A stretch of 15,961 bases of DNA from positions 1 to 15,961 of the forward strand of contig RFWS01000014.1 of assembly GCA_009921985.1 (NCBI GenBank). Reading direction: 5' to 3'. The DNA comes from a bacterium. Lineage in GTDB: Bacteria; Verrucomicrobiota; Verrucomicrobiia; Methylacidiphilales; Verrucolacustridaceae. This document shows positions 7,711 to 14,447 of this stretch, piece by piece; the first letter of the stretch is position 1, and each line of letters opens with the position of its first letter. The notes under the pieces were generated by a model, which searched no databases, was not told the DNA's origin, and saw nothing but the letters and a program-made list of their open reading frames with translations. Made by a program: the position numbers and the translations under genes.

Positions 7711-9420
7711 ATGACCAAAGACGAGGCCGCCTCTGCCCTGCGCGAAATCGGCACAATTCTGGAATTGCAGGGGGAAAACCCCTTCAAATGCCGGGCCTAC
7801 CACACTGCCGCCCGCACCCTCGAAACCGCCCCGGCCGACCTCGCCGATCTGGTCCGTTCCAACCGGTTGGACGATTTGCCCGGCATCGGCGAATCTCTTC
7901 GGGAAAAAATTGTCGTTCTCGTTACCACCGGCAAGCTGCCCTACCTGGAAAAACTCCGGGCCTCCCTGCCACCGGGTCTGCTTCCCTTGCTCGATCTTCC
8001 GGGATTGGGTCCGAAAAAACTCAAGGTGTTGAGGGAAAAACTGAAGATCGAATCCCGCGAGGCCCTGGAAAAAGCCTGTCGGGATGGACGGCTCGCTGCC
8101 TTGGAGGGGTTTGGGGAAAAAACCGCGACCAATCTGCTGGACGCCATCGCTCGTCGGGCCGCCTATGGCAAGCTCCACCGCTTGGGGGATGCCCTCCCCA
8201 TCGCGCAGGATCTCCTGGCCCAACTCAAAAAGTGTCGGGCCGTGCAAAAGGCCGAAATCGGCGGGAGTCTCCGCCGCGGCAAGGAGGTGGTCAAGGACCT
8301 CGACCTAATCGCCTGCTCCTCCCGACCCACGGAGGTTATGAAGGCTTTCACCACCGCCCCGCAGGTGGAAAAGGTAGTCTCCCACGGGGAGACAAAATCC
8401 AGTGTCCTTCTTTCCGGGGGTCTCCCCTGTGACCTGCGCGTCGTCCCCACCGCATCGTGGGCCACTGCCCTGGCCCATTTTACCGGCTCCAAGGAGCACA
8501 ACATCGCCATGCGCCAGCGCGCGATCGAACGGGGCCTCCACCTGAGCGAGTGGGGCCTCTTCCAGAAGGAATCAAAAAAGGCCCTGCCCCTCAAAGAGGA
8601 GAAAGATCTGCACCGGGCCCTCGGCCTCGATTACATATCCCCGGAAATTCGCGAAGATCAGGGAGAAATTCCGGCGGCGGAAAAAAAGAAGCTGCCGGAT
8701 CTCCTGACGCGGGACGAAATCCGCGGGTGTCTCCATAACCACACCGTCGCCAGCGACGGCCAGGACACCCTCGAAGCCATGGCAAAAGCCGCAACGGCCT
8801 TGGGTCTGGAATGGCTGGGCATCGCCGACCACTCCCGCTCCTCCTTTCAGGCTCACGGGCTCGATGCGAAAAAGTTGGAGGCCCAAATCGAGGCCATCCG
8901 TGCCTACAACCAAAAGAGGCCGGCCTGCATTCTCCTCGCCGGCACCGAATGCGACATCCTGAAGGGGGGAAAGCTGGATTTTGCCGACTCCGTCTTGGCC
9001 GAGCTCGATTACGTGATCGCCTCGATCCATGCAGGATTCAGCTCGGATGAAAAAGACAACACCGATCGCCTCATCCGCGCGATGGAGAATCCCCGCGTCA
9101 CTTGCCTCGGCCATCCCACCGGTCGCCTGCTTCTCGAGCGCGAACCTTACCCCGTCAACCTCCCCAAGGTGCTGGAAGTCGCCGCCAAAACCGGAACCTG
9201 GATTGAACTCAACTGCAACCCTTGGCGGCTGGATCTGGATTGGCGCTGGTGGCACTGCGCCCGCGACCTTGGCGTCCTCTGCTGCATCAATCCGGATGCC
9301 CACAAGACGGAACATCTCCGTTTCCTCGATATCGGCGTGACCGTCGCCCGCAAGGGCTGGCTCCGCGCCCAGGACGTCGTCAACACCCGCACCCTCCCCC
9401 AGCTCCGCAAACTCCTCTAG
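7711..9420 (+). CDS. DNA polymerase/3'-5' exonuclease PolX
   Basis: A 569-residue family X DNA polymerase fused to a PHP phosphoesterase domain, the usual bacterial PolX of about 570 residues, which fills short gaps in base excision repair and trims 3' ends. Helix-hairpin-helix motifs are at DLPGIGES (55-62) and DLPGLGPK (95-102). The polymerase site is GGSLRRGKEVVKDLDLI with Asp196 and Asp198, plus Asp241 in CDLRVV. The C-terminal PHP domain shows HNH (342-344), ADHS (372-375), GTECDIL (Glu413), ASIH (His440), GHPTGR (His468) and NPDAH (Asp529, His531), so both active sites look intact. It is first in the plus-strand run, with the polyketide synthase starting 50 bases after its stop. A shared transcript is possible, but a functional link is not implied. 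Confidence 0.95.
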   Translation: MTKDEAASALREIGTILELQGENPFKCRAYHTAARTLETAPADLADLVRSNRLDDLPGIGESLREKIVVLVTTGKLPYLEKLRASLPPGLLPLLDLPGLGPKKLKVLREKLKIESREALEKACRDGRLAALEGFGEKTATNLLDAIARRAAYGKLHRLGDALPIAQDLLAQLKKCRAVQKAEIGGSLRRGKEVVKDLDLIACSSRPTEVMKAFTTAPQVEKVVSHGETKSSVLLSGGLPCDLRVVPTASWATALAHFTGSKEHNIAMRQRAIERGLHLSEWGLFQKESKKALPLKEEKDLHRALGLDYISPEIREDQGEIPAAEKKKLPDLLTRDEIRGCLHNHTVASDGQDTLEAMAKAATALGLEWLGIADHSRSSFQAHGLDAKKLEAQIEAIRAYNQKRPACILLAGTECDILKGGKLDFADSVLAELDYVIASIHAGFSSDEKDNTDRLIRAMENPRVTCLGHPTGRLLLEREPYPVNLPKVLEVAAKTGTWIELNCNPWRLDLDWRWWHCARDLGVLCCINPDAHKTEHLRFLDIGVTVARKGWLRAQDVVNTRTLPQLRKLL

Positions 9421-9470
9421 TTCCTTTTGCCTCCGGCAGTTCTTCCTTCAGTCTTTACCCTTCACCCGCC

Positions 9471-10532
9471 ATGTATTTCACCTCTCTCGGTCTCGCGGTT
9501 CCGGATCGCTCCTTCGCCCAGGCCGAGGTGCTCCAAGCCCTGGAAAGCGATGCAACCTTTGCCACTTTGACCGAAAAATCCCGCAACCTTCTTCGGAAGG
9601 TCCTTTCCGGAAAAAACGGCATCCAAAGGCGCCACCTCGCTTTGGAGGAAGTTCGGGAGGCCTTTGATTTTCGACCCGATGCCATGATGGCCCGTTTCCG
9701 GAAACATGCCCCCAATCTTGCCGCCCACGCCGCCCGAAAGGCCCTGGAGAACGCACGCCTTCAACCCGACCAGATCGACGCCCTTTTTGTTGCCACCTGC
9801 ACCGGCTACCTCTGCCCCGGCCTTTCCAGCTACGTTGCCGAAACCCTCGGACTCCCAGTTTCTGCCTCCCTTCTCGATCTCGTTGGCCAAGGCTGCGGGG
9901 CCGCTCTTCCGGCTCTCGACCAGGCGGCCGTGCAACTGCAGGCAGGGCGCGCCCGACGGGTCCTTGTGGTCTGCGTGGAAATCTGCTCCGCCGCCAGTTA
10001 TCTCGACGACGATCCCGGCGTCCTCATCAGCGCCTGCCTTTTCGGGGACGGCGCCGCCGCCGCGGTTCTGGGATCGGAACCTGCATCAGCCGGACCCTTC
10101 ATCCGTTGGGCTGGATCCGCCCGCCACTCCGCACCGGAACACCGGGAACATCTTCGCTTTGATCACCGGCAGGGTCTGCTCCGGAATCTTCTCTCCGCCG
10201 AGGTTCCCTCCCTGTCTGCCCGCCACGCCCGCACCGTTTTCGATCGCGCCTGCGCCACGCACGGTCGAAACCCGGCCGAAGTTTCCGGCTGGATCTGGCA
10301 CGCCGGCGGCCGTGAGGTGCTTCGGGCCCTCCGCCGGGAATTCCATCTCACGGAAAAACAGACCGAGCCGAGCGCCTCCGTTCTTCTCCGACACGGTAAC
10401 ATGAGCAGCCCCTCCTGCCTTTTTGCGCTCGATCATGCCCTCCGCAACGGCGTGCCCGATGGCCTCTGGTGGCTCGCTTCTTTCGGCGCCGGTTTCTCCA
10501 GCTTCGGCGCATTCCTTGAGGTCCGGCGTTGA
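9471..10532 (+). CDS. Type III polyketide synthase (chalcone/alkylresorcinol synthase family)
   Basis: A 353-residue homodimeric ketosynthase that would extend an acyl-CoA or acyl-ACP starter with malonyl units and cyclise it to a pyrone or resorcinol. The Cys-His-Asn triad is present: Cys142 in GQGCGAAL, His277 in WIWHAGG, Asn310 in RHGNMSSP. The Cys-His and His-Asn spacings (135 and 33) are close to those of chalcone synthase (139 and 33). The C-terminal G-F-G-P-G loop is changed to SFGAGFS (337-343). The frame opens earlier at 9222, but that part overlaps polX and is low-complexity Pro/Arg-rich, so the ATG at 9471 (MYFTSLGLAVP) is the start. No Shine-Dalgarno site is seen. Its stop overlaps the TTG start of the methyltransferase. 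A long-chain fatty starter is likely by analogy with bacterial SrsA/ArsB, but not provable here. Confidence 0.93.
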   Translation: MYFTSLGLAVPDRSFAQAEVLQALESDATFATLTEKSRNLLRKVLSGKNGIQRRHLALEEVREAFDFRPDAMMARFRKHAPNLAAHAARKALENARLQPDQIDALFVATCTGYLCPGLSSYVAETLGLPVSASLLDLVGQGCGAALPALDQAAVQLQAGRARRVLVVCVEICSAASYLDDDPGVLISACLFGDGAAAAVLGSEPASAGPFIRWAGSARHSAPEHREHLRFDHRQGLLRNLLSAEVPSLSARHARTVFDRACATHGRNPAEVSGWIWHAGGREVLRALRREFHLTEKQTEPSASVLLRHGNMSSPSCLFALDHALRNGVPDGLWWLASFGAGFSSFGAFLEVRR

Positions 10533-11224
10533 AGAGCCGCGTTCTCAGCCCCGAACTCCTTGACTCCCTACCCCCCGATGATCCCGGTGCCCAAGCCAGC
10601 CGCCGGGATCTACGCCGGCTTCATCCCCTCCTCGGCCAAATCGGTCTATGGACTAGCTGGTTTTCCGAAAAGTATCCTGGGCGACCGCCGTCCTCCCTGG
10701 CTGACCTTGGGACCGGGGATGGCTCCCTACTCGGCACGGTTCTCTTGCGCGCCTATCCGAACGGCGGAAACGGAACCCGGATCTTTTTCGTCGACCGGCA
10801 ACCTGTCGTTCCAGAAACCACCCTCACACACTTGCGCCGTTGTCATTGGCTTCCCACCGTGGTCACCGACGATGTTTTGAATTGGGTGAAAAAGGCACCG
10901 CCCTTTTCCGCCGCCCTCACCAATCTTTTTCTTCACCATCTGGACGAACCGGGAATCAGGCGACTGTTTTCGGCCTTGGCAGAAAAAACCGAGTCTTTCG
11001 CCGGCGCCGAGCCGCGTCGCACGGTCTTGGCCCGATGGGGAGCGCGGGCGTTGCTCCTGTTGGGCTGTCATTCCGTAACCCGGCACGACGCCCGTGTTAG
11101 TGTGAAGGCGGGTTTTAAGGGAAAGGAGTTGAGCGCTCTCTGGCCCTCCGTTCCTGGCTGGATCTTGAAGGAAAACACCGCCGGTCCCTTCACCCACTTT
11201 TTTTCTGCCACCAAGAGTTCATGA
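10529..11224 (+). CDS. Class I SAM-dependent methyltransferase of the PKS cluster
   Basis: A 231-residue Rossmann-fold methyltransferase. Motif I is ADLGTGDGS (58-66), an acidic residue follows at Asp89 (FFVDR), a DD pair lies at 114-115, and the post-core segment TNLFLHHLDE (131-140) is typical of UbiE-like enzymes. The C-terminal RHDARVSVKAGF (185-196) resembles a segment I associate with methyltransferases encoded beside type III polyketide synthases. The likely substrate is the polyketide product, at oxygen or carbon. The start is inferred as TTG at 10529: it forms a TTGA overlap with the PKS stop and leaves no gap, and the only alternatives are internal. The gene ends in an ATGA overlap with the oxidoreductase, so all three proteins are probably made together. 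Confidence 0.85.
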   Translation: MKSRVLSPELLDSLPPDDPGAQASRRDLRRLHPLLGQIGLWTSWFSEKYPGRPPSSLADLGTGDGSLLGTVLLRAYPNGGNGTRIFFVDRQPVVPETTLTHLRRCHWLPTVVTDDVLNWVKKAPPFSAALTNLFLHHLDEPGIRRLFSALAEKTESFAGAEPRRTVLARWGARALLLLGCHSVTRHDARVSVKAGFKGKELSALWPSVPGWILKENTAGPFTHFFSATKSS

Positions 11225-12252
11225 AAACCGTCCAAGTGATCGGGGGAGGTCTTGCCGGCCTTACCCTTGGCCTGCGCCTGCGTCGGCTCGGGGTTCCGGT
11301 GGAGCTGTTCGAGGCTGGCACCTACCCTCGCCATCGTGTCTGCGGTGAGTATCTGAGCGGTCAGGGTCACAACTTCCTAAAGACTCTCCTTCCCGAGCCG
11401 CTTCTAGCCCGATGTGGTGCCCGCACTTCCCGAACGCTTCGGATCTTTTGCGGAAGCCAGGCTCTGCCTCTCCAAGAATTGTCACGCCCGGCGCTTTGTC
11501 TTTCCCGCTATCGGTTGGATGAACTCCTCGCCCGGGAATTTTGCTCCGCCGGCGGGCGTCTTTATGTGCAGACCCGGCAGACACCTTCCAACAAGGAAGG
11601 TTGGGTCACCGCCTCCGGACGCCAGCCCTCCATCCGGCAAGAGGGATGGCGCTGGATCGGTCTCAAGGCCCACGCCTTCGATGTTTCGGTGGGTGAGGAT
11701 TTGGAGATGCACCTGACCCCACAAGGCTACGTCGGCCTTTGTGCTGTGGAGGAAAATCGGGTGAACGTTTGCGGACTTTTCCGGACCCGGGAAGCCGTCC
11801 CCGGATTATCGGAACACTGGCGCGAATGGCTCGGAGGCTCGCCGGGCTCCACCCTTTTCGAACGACTAAGGAGTGCGCGATGGGATGAAAACTCCTTCTC
11901 CAGCATCTCCGCAATTTCCCTTCATCCCCGCCGGGCAGCGGAGCAGGAAGGCATTCGCGTGGGCGATGCGGTGACGATGATCCCTCCATTGACTGGCAAC
12001 GGCATGTCCATGGCTGTGGAAGGCGCGTTTCTCGCCGCCGATCCCCTCGCGGGGTGGTCTTCCGGAAAAATGAGTTGGCAGGAGTGCTCCCGGAGAATTT
12101 CCCGTTCCCTCGATGGGATTTTTTCTTCCCGCCTTGCCTGGGCTCGCCGGCTTCAGCAGACCGTTCTCCATCCCCTCGGCCAACCCCTCGCCTGGAACTT
12201 GTCGCTTCTTTTTCCGAGTCTCCTCCGGCTCTTCTTCCGCCAGACCCGCTAA
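11221..12252 (+). CDS. FAD-dependent oxidoreductase (geranylgeranyl-reductase/hydroxylase family)
   Basis: A 343-residue flavoprotein. The dinucleotide-binding loop is VIGGGLAGL (6-14) with Glu31 ending the second strand. RVCGEYLS (39-46) matches the CGE signature of the geranylgeranyl reductase-like family. GDAVTMIPPLTGNGMSMA (248-265) is the second FAD motif. The protein is shorter than typical family members (about 380-430). In the comparable srsABC operon the third gene encodes a flavoprotein hydroxylase that oxidises the resorcinol ring, whereas the CGE signature would also fit a double-bond reductase. I cannot decide between the two. The start ATG overlaps the methyltransferase stop (ATGA). 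It is the last gene of the plus-strand run and is convergent with the tRNA. Confidence 0.87.
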   Translation: MKTVQVIGGGLAGLTLGLRLRRLGVPVELFEAGTYPRHRVCGEYLSGQGHNFLKTLLPEPLLARCGARTSRTLRIFCGSQALPLQELSRPALCLSRYRLDELLAREFCSAGGRLYVQTRQTPSNKEGWVTASGRQPSIRQEGWRWIGLKAHAFDVSVGEDLEMHLTPQGYVGLCAVEENRVNVCGLFRTREAVPGLSEHWREWLGGSPGSTLFERLRSARWDENSFSSISAISLHPRRAAEQEGIRVGDAVTMIPPLTGNGMSMAVEGAFLAADPLAGWSSGKMSWQECSRRISRSLDGIFSSRLAWARRLQQTVLHPLGQPLAWNLSLLFPSLLRLFFRQTR

Positions 12253-12266
12253 AATCCACACTTCGA

Positions 12267-12288
12267 CATTTGGTAAAATCCCCAAATG
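12267..12288. repeat. Inverted repeat downstream of the FAD oxidoreductase
   Basis: CATTTGG (12267-12273) and CCAAATG (12282-12288) form a perfect 7-bp stem with an 8-base loop. It lies between the convergent oxidoreductase and tRNA genes, where a terminator would be expected, but it is AT-rich and is followed by AAAAC rather than a T-run, so a classical intrinsic terminator is doubtful. The octamer TAAAATCC occurs twice around it (12250-12257 and 12274-12281). Confidence 0.35.
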
Positions 12289-12300
12289 AAAACGCGAAAA

Positions 12301-12314
12301 CATTCCATGGAATG
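12301..12314. repeat. Perfect 14-bp palindrome
   Basis: CATTCCATGGAATG equals its own reverse complement over 14 bases. It sits 15 bases past the 3' end of tRNA-Arg and about 50 bases past the oxidoreductase stop. It might be a protein-binding site or the end of a transcript, but about one such 14-bp palindrome is expected by chance in a window this size. Confidence 0.4.
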
Positions 12315-12328
12315 CGGGAGGGTGATTT

Positions 12329-12402
12329 TGCGCCGTAGAGGACTCGAACCTCTAACCTTCTGATCCGAAGTCAGATGCTCTATCCGATTGAGCTAACAGC
12401 GC
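12329..12402 (-). tRNA. tRNA-Arg (anticodon UCG)
   Basis: A complete 74-base cloverleaf reads on the minus strand. The acceptor stem is GCGCTGT with ACGGCGC (one U-G pair), the D arm GCTC/GAGC around AATCGGATA, the anticodon arm TCTGA-CTTCGGA-TCAGA, a 5-base variable loop, and the T arm AGAGG-TTCGAGT-CCTCT. The loop gives anticodon UCG, which reads CGA (Arg). The discriminator is A and CCA is not encoded, so CCA must be added enzymatically. It begins only 9 bases after the acyl synthetase stop on the same strand, so it may be processed from that operon's transcript or driven from a promoter inside the coding region. Confidence 0.95.
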
Positions 12403-12411
12403 CTGACTTCC

Positions 12412-13977
12412 CTAACTCTGCGCCAGTTTCCGCGCCGCCGCCAGATCCAGCTTGCCGCTCGCCAAGAGCGGGATTTTCTCCACCCGCTTGAACTTTCTCG
12501 GAATCCACAGGTTGGGCAGCTCCGCATCCCGCAGCGCTTTCTCCGCCTCGGCTGGATCCAAATCCGCCGCGTGTAAAACCACCAAAGACTCGCCCTTTTT
12601 CTCGTCCTCCACGGCCGTGACCATGACCTCCAACGCTCCCTCGTTCGCGCGCCCCGTTTTCCTGCACCACTTGACCAACTCCTCCTCCACCAGCCCATGG
12701 GGCACCATCTCCCCGCCGATCTTGGAAAATCTCGCCCGCCGGCCTTCAATGAAAAGAAAGCCTTCCCCATCCAATCGTCCGTAATCCGCCGAGTGATACC
12801 AGCCTTCCTGCAGCACTTTTTCCGTCAGATCCGGCCGGCCGAGGTAGCCCGGGAAAATGTTCGGTCCGCGAAACTCCAAGATACCCGCTTCGCCTGCCGG
12901 CAGCACCTTGCGGCTGTTTTCCTCCACCGTCCGCACCTCCATCCCGCCCACCGGTTTGCCGACCGATCCCGACCGCTCCGCCCCCGGCACATTGACCGAA
13001 ACGACCGGCGACGCCTCGGTCATGCCGTATCCCTCATACACCTTCACCCCGATCTTTTCCGCAAACTCCTCCCGCAAGGAGGCTGGCAACTTCTCCGCCC
13101 CGGTCACCACCATCCTGAGTCTCCCGAGCTTTTCCTTGCCGGCACGCCGCATCAGCGCCCGGAGAAACGTGGGCGTTGTCACCAATAGCTCCACCCCATG
13201 ACCAGAGATGACCTCCCCCAACGCGTGGGGATCCAGCGGACTGGGATACGTCACCACCTTCGGTCCACCCGTCAAGGGCCACCACAGGGTCACCGTAAAT
13301 CCAAAGCTGTGGAAAAGGGGTAAGCACCCCAGCAGGGAGACAATATTGTGTTTTCCCAACACCCCCCGAATCTGGGCCAGGTTGGAGAGGATATTTCGGT
13401 GGGTTAAGACGACTCCCTTGGGTTCCCCCGTGCTTCCGCTGGTAAAAAGAAGCCCCGCCTCGCGATCCCCGCCTTCCTTGGCCACCCCCGCTAAAATCGA
13501 CAACCAACTCCCGGGCAGCATCACTGCCAACAAGGACCAAAGGACCGCCTTTTTCTTTTCCTCTTGCAGCAAACTGGCCAAATCCAGCTTTCGTTCCACC
13601 CGGGGAAAATGTTCCCCCACCTTCTCCTCCATGGCCTTGGCCGTGATCACCGTCTTGAGACCGGTCTGCCGGACCGCCGACTCCGCCGCCGCACGCCCTG
13701 AGGTGAAATTCAGGTTGACCGGCGTCTTTCCGGCTAACACGCACCCCAGATTTGCGATTGTTCCTCCCGCTCCGGGCGGAAGAAGGAGCCCCACCCTGGA
13801 TTCAGGAACTTCCCTTTGCAGCCTTCGGGACAGCGCCAAACCAGCCCCGAGCAAGATTCCTGCTTTGATCTTTCTCCCGCCCATACCGGCATCCACCAGT
13901 ACCCACCGGGTAGATTCTTGGGCTAATCCTTCAACACAGGCCTGAGCTAAAGAATCCACCCGCCCAAACGCCTTCAC
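12412..13977 (-). CDS. Aas-type acyl-ACP/acyl-CoA synthetase (AMP-binding)
   Basis: A 521-residue ANL-superfamily ligase that would activate fatty acids with ATP as acyl-adenylate for transfer to ACP or CoA. The P-loop is LLFTSGSTGEPKG (176-188), then PLFHSFGFTV (220-229), TGAEKL (292-297), EGYGMTE (315-321), WYHSADYG (393-400), KIGGEMV (419-425) and the catalytic Lys509 in ASGKLD. The PLFHSFG, AEKL and GGEMV blocks match the C-terminal half of E. coli Aas (acyl-ACP synthetase/acylglycerophosphoethanolamine acyltransferase), but the acyltransferase domain is absent. A hydrophobic stretch at about 145-165 may anchor it to the inner membrane. I chose GTG at 13977, because it makes a GTGA overlap with the lipoprotein stop. 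The upstream ATG at 14076 would overlap that gene by about 100 bases. Confidence 0.88.
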   Translation of the reverse strand: MKAFGRVDSLAQACVEGLAQESTRWVLVDAGMGGRKIKAGILLGAGLALSRRLQREVPESRVGLLLPPGAGGTIANLGCVLAGKTPVNLNFTSGRAAAESAVRQTGLKTVITAKAMEEKVGEHFPRVERKLDLASLLQEEKKKAVLWSLLAVMLPGSWLSILAGVAKEGGDREAGLLFTSGSTGEPKGVVLTHRNILSNLAQIRGVLGKHNIVSLLGCLPLFHSFGFTVTLWWPLTGGPKVVTYPSPLDPHALGEVISGHGVELLVTTPTFLRALMRRAGKEKLGRLRMVVTGAEKLPASLREEFAEKIGVKVYEGYGMTEASPVVSVNVPGAERSGSVGKPVGGMEVRTVEENSRKVLPAGEAGILEFRGPNIFPGYLGRPDLTEKVLQEGWYHSADYGRLDGEGFLFIEGRRARFSKIGGEMVPHGLVEEELVKWCRKTGRANEGALEVMVTAVEDEKKGESLVVLHAADLDPAEAEKALRDAELPNLWIPRKFKRVEKIPLLASGKLDLAAARKLAQS

Positions 13978-14444
13978 TTTCGGCTTTTCCAGCCAGCAGC
14001 GCGACCTTGGGAAGAGCCCCGTCGTTCGGGAAGGGTGTCTGGAGTCATATTGCCCTTTGGCTCGGACCGATCCCATGCGGGTCCGCCTGGATAATTCCCC
14101 CGCTCATCGCAAGTAAAAGAACCGCTAAAAAAATTAATCAAATGGTGGTCATCCGCCCCATCTTTGTAGGTGACTTTTTCCAGAAGACCCTGCTTATCAA
14201 AAACCAAAATCAGCCGGTCCGTGCTGATCCTTCCCTCGGTGTTCGTGATCGAGCTTTTCCAAGTGGCCCGAAATTTTCCGGTAAAGGTGTGGTCAGTTTC
14301 AGCCGGGGCCCCAAATTGGGCGACAAAATCCTCATAGCGGCCCGCTCCAATTTGGTTCGCGGCCCTTTTGGCCTCCTCATAGAGACAGCCGGTCAGGCTG
14401 ACTGCCAAGCACATTGCGCCCAAGACCCGACCCGGGCCACGCAT
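13974..14444 (-). CDS. Small lipoprotein, possibly BamE/SmpA-like
   Basis: Predicted 156-residue lipoprotein. The signal (MRGPGRVLGAMCLAVSLTGC) ends in lipobox L-T-G-Cys20. The mature part has the order AQFGAPAET, then a Trp-containing strand (FRATWKSS), then LILVFDKQGLLEKVTY (78-93). That order recalls BamE/SmpA-OmlA-fold proteins, in which a G-x-P loop precedes Trp and F-x-x-x-G-x-L strands; the assignment is inference from pattern only. The C-terminal 50 residues are low-complexity and polar. It lies 3 bases after the AsmA-like gene and overlaps the synthetase start by 4 bases, so it is the middle gene of an operon and is probably translated in step with both neighbours. Confidence 0.75.
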   Translation of the reverse strand: MRGPGRVLGAMCLAVSLTGCLYEEAKRAANQIGAGRYEDFVAQFGAPAETDHTFTGKFRATWKSSITNTEGRISTDRLILVFDKQGLLEKVTYKDGADDHHLINFFSGSFTCDERGNYPGGPAWDRSEPKGNMTPDTLPERRGSSQGRAAGWKSRK

Positions 14445-14447
14445 CAG

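Noticed and set aside
7633..8247. Upstream extension of the pilT-like frame to 640 residues
   Set aside because: The extra 205 residues are antisense to the polX start and lack any motif; ATG codons at 7632 and 7614 fit the family length.
8572..9315. 247-residue open frame on the minus strand
   Set aside because: Antisense to the PolX PHP domain, whose metal-binding motifs are all in place on the plus strand.
9222..9470. Upstream extension of the polyketide synthase frame
   Set aside because: It overlaps the polX C-terminus and translates to Pro/Arg-rich low-complexity sequence; the fold begins at MYFTSLG from ATG 9471.
13978..14076. ATG start at 14076 for the acyl synthetase
   Set aside because: It would overlap the lipoprotein gene by about 100 bases and add 33 residues unlike the family; GTG 13977 gives a clean 4-base coupled junction.
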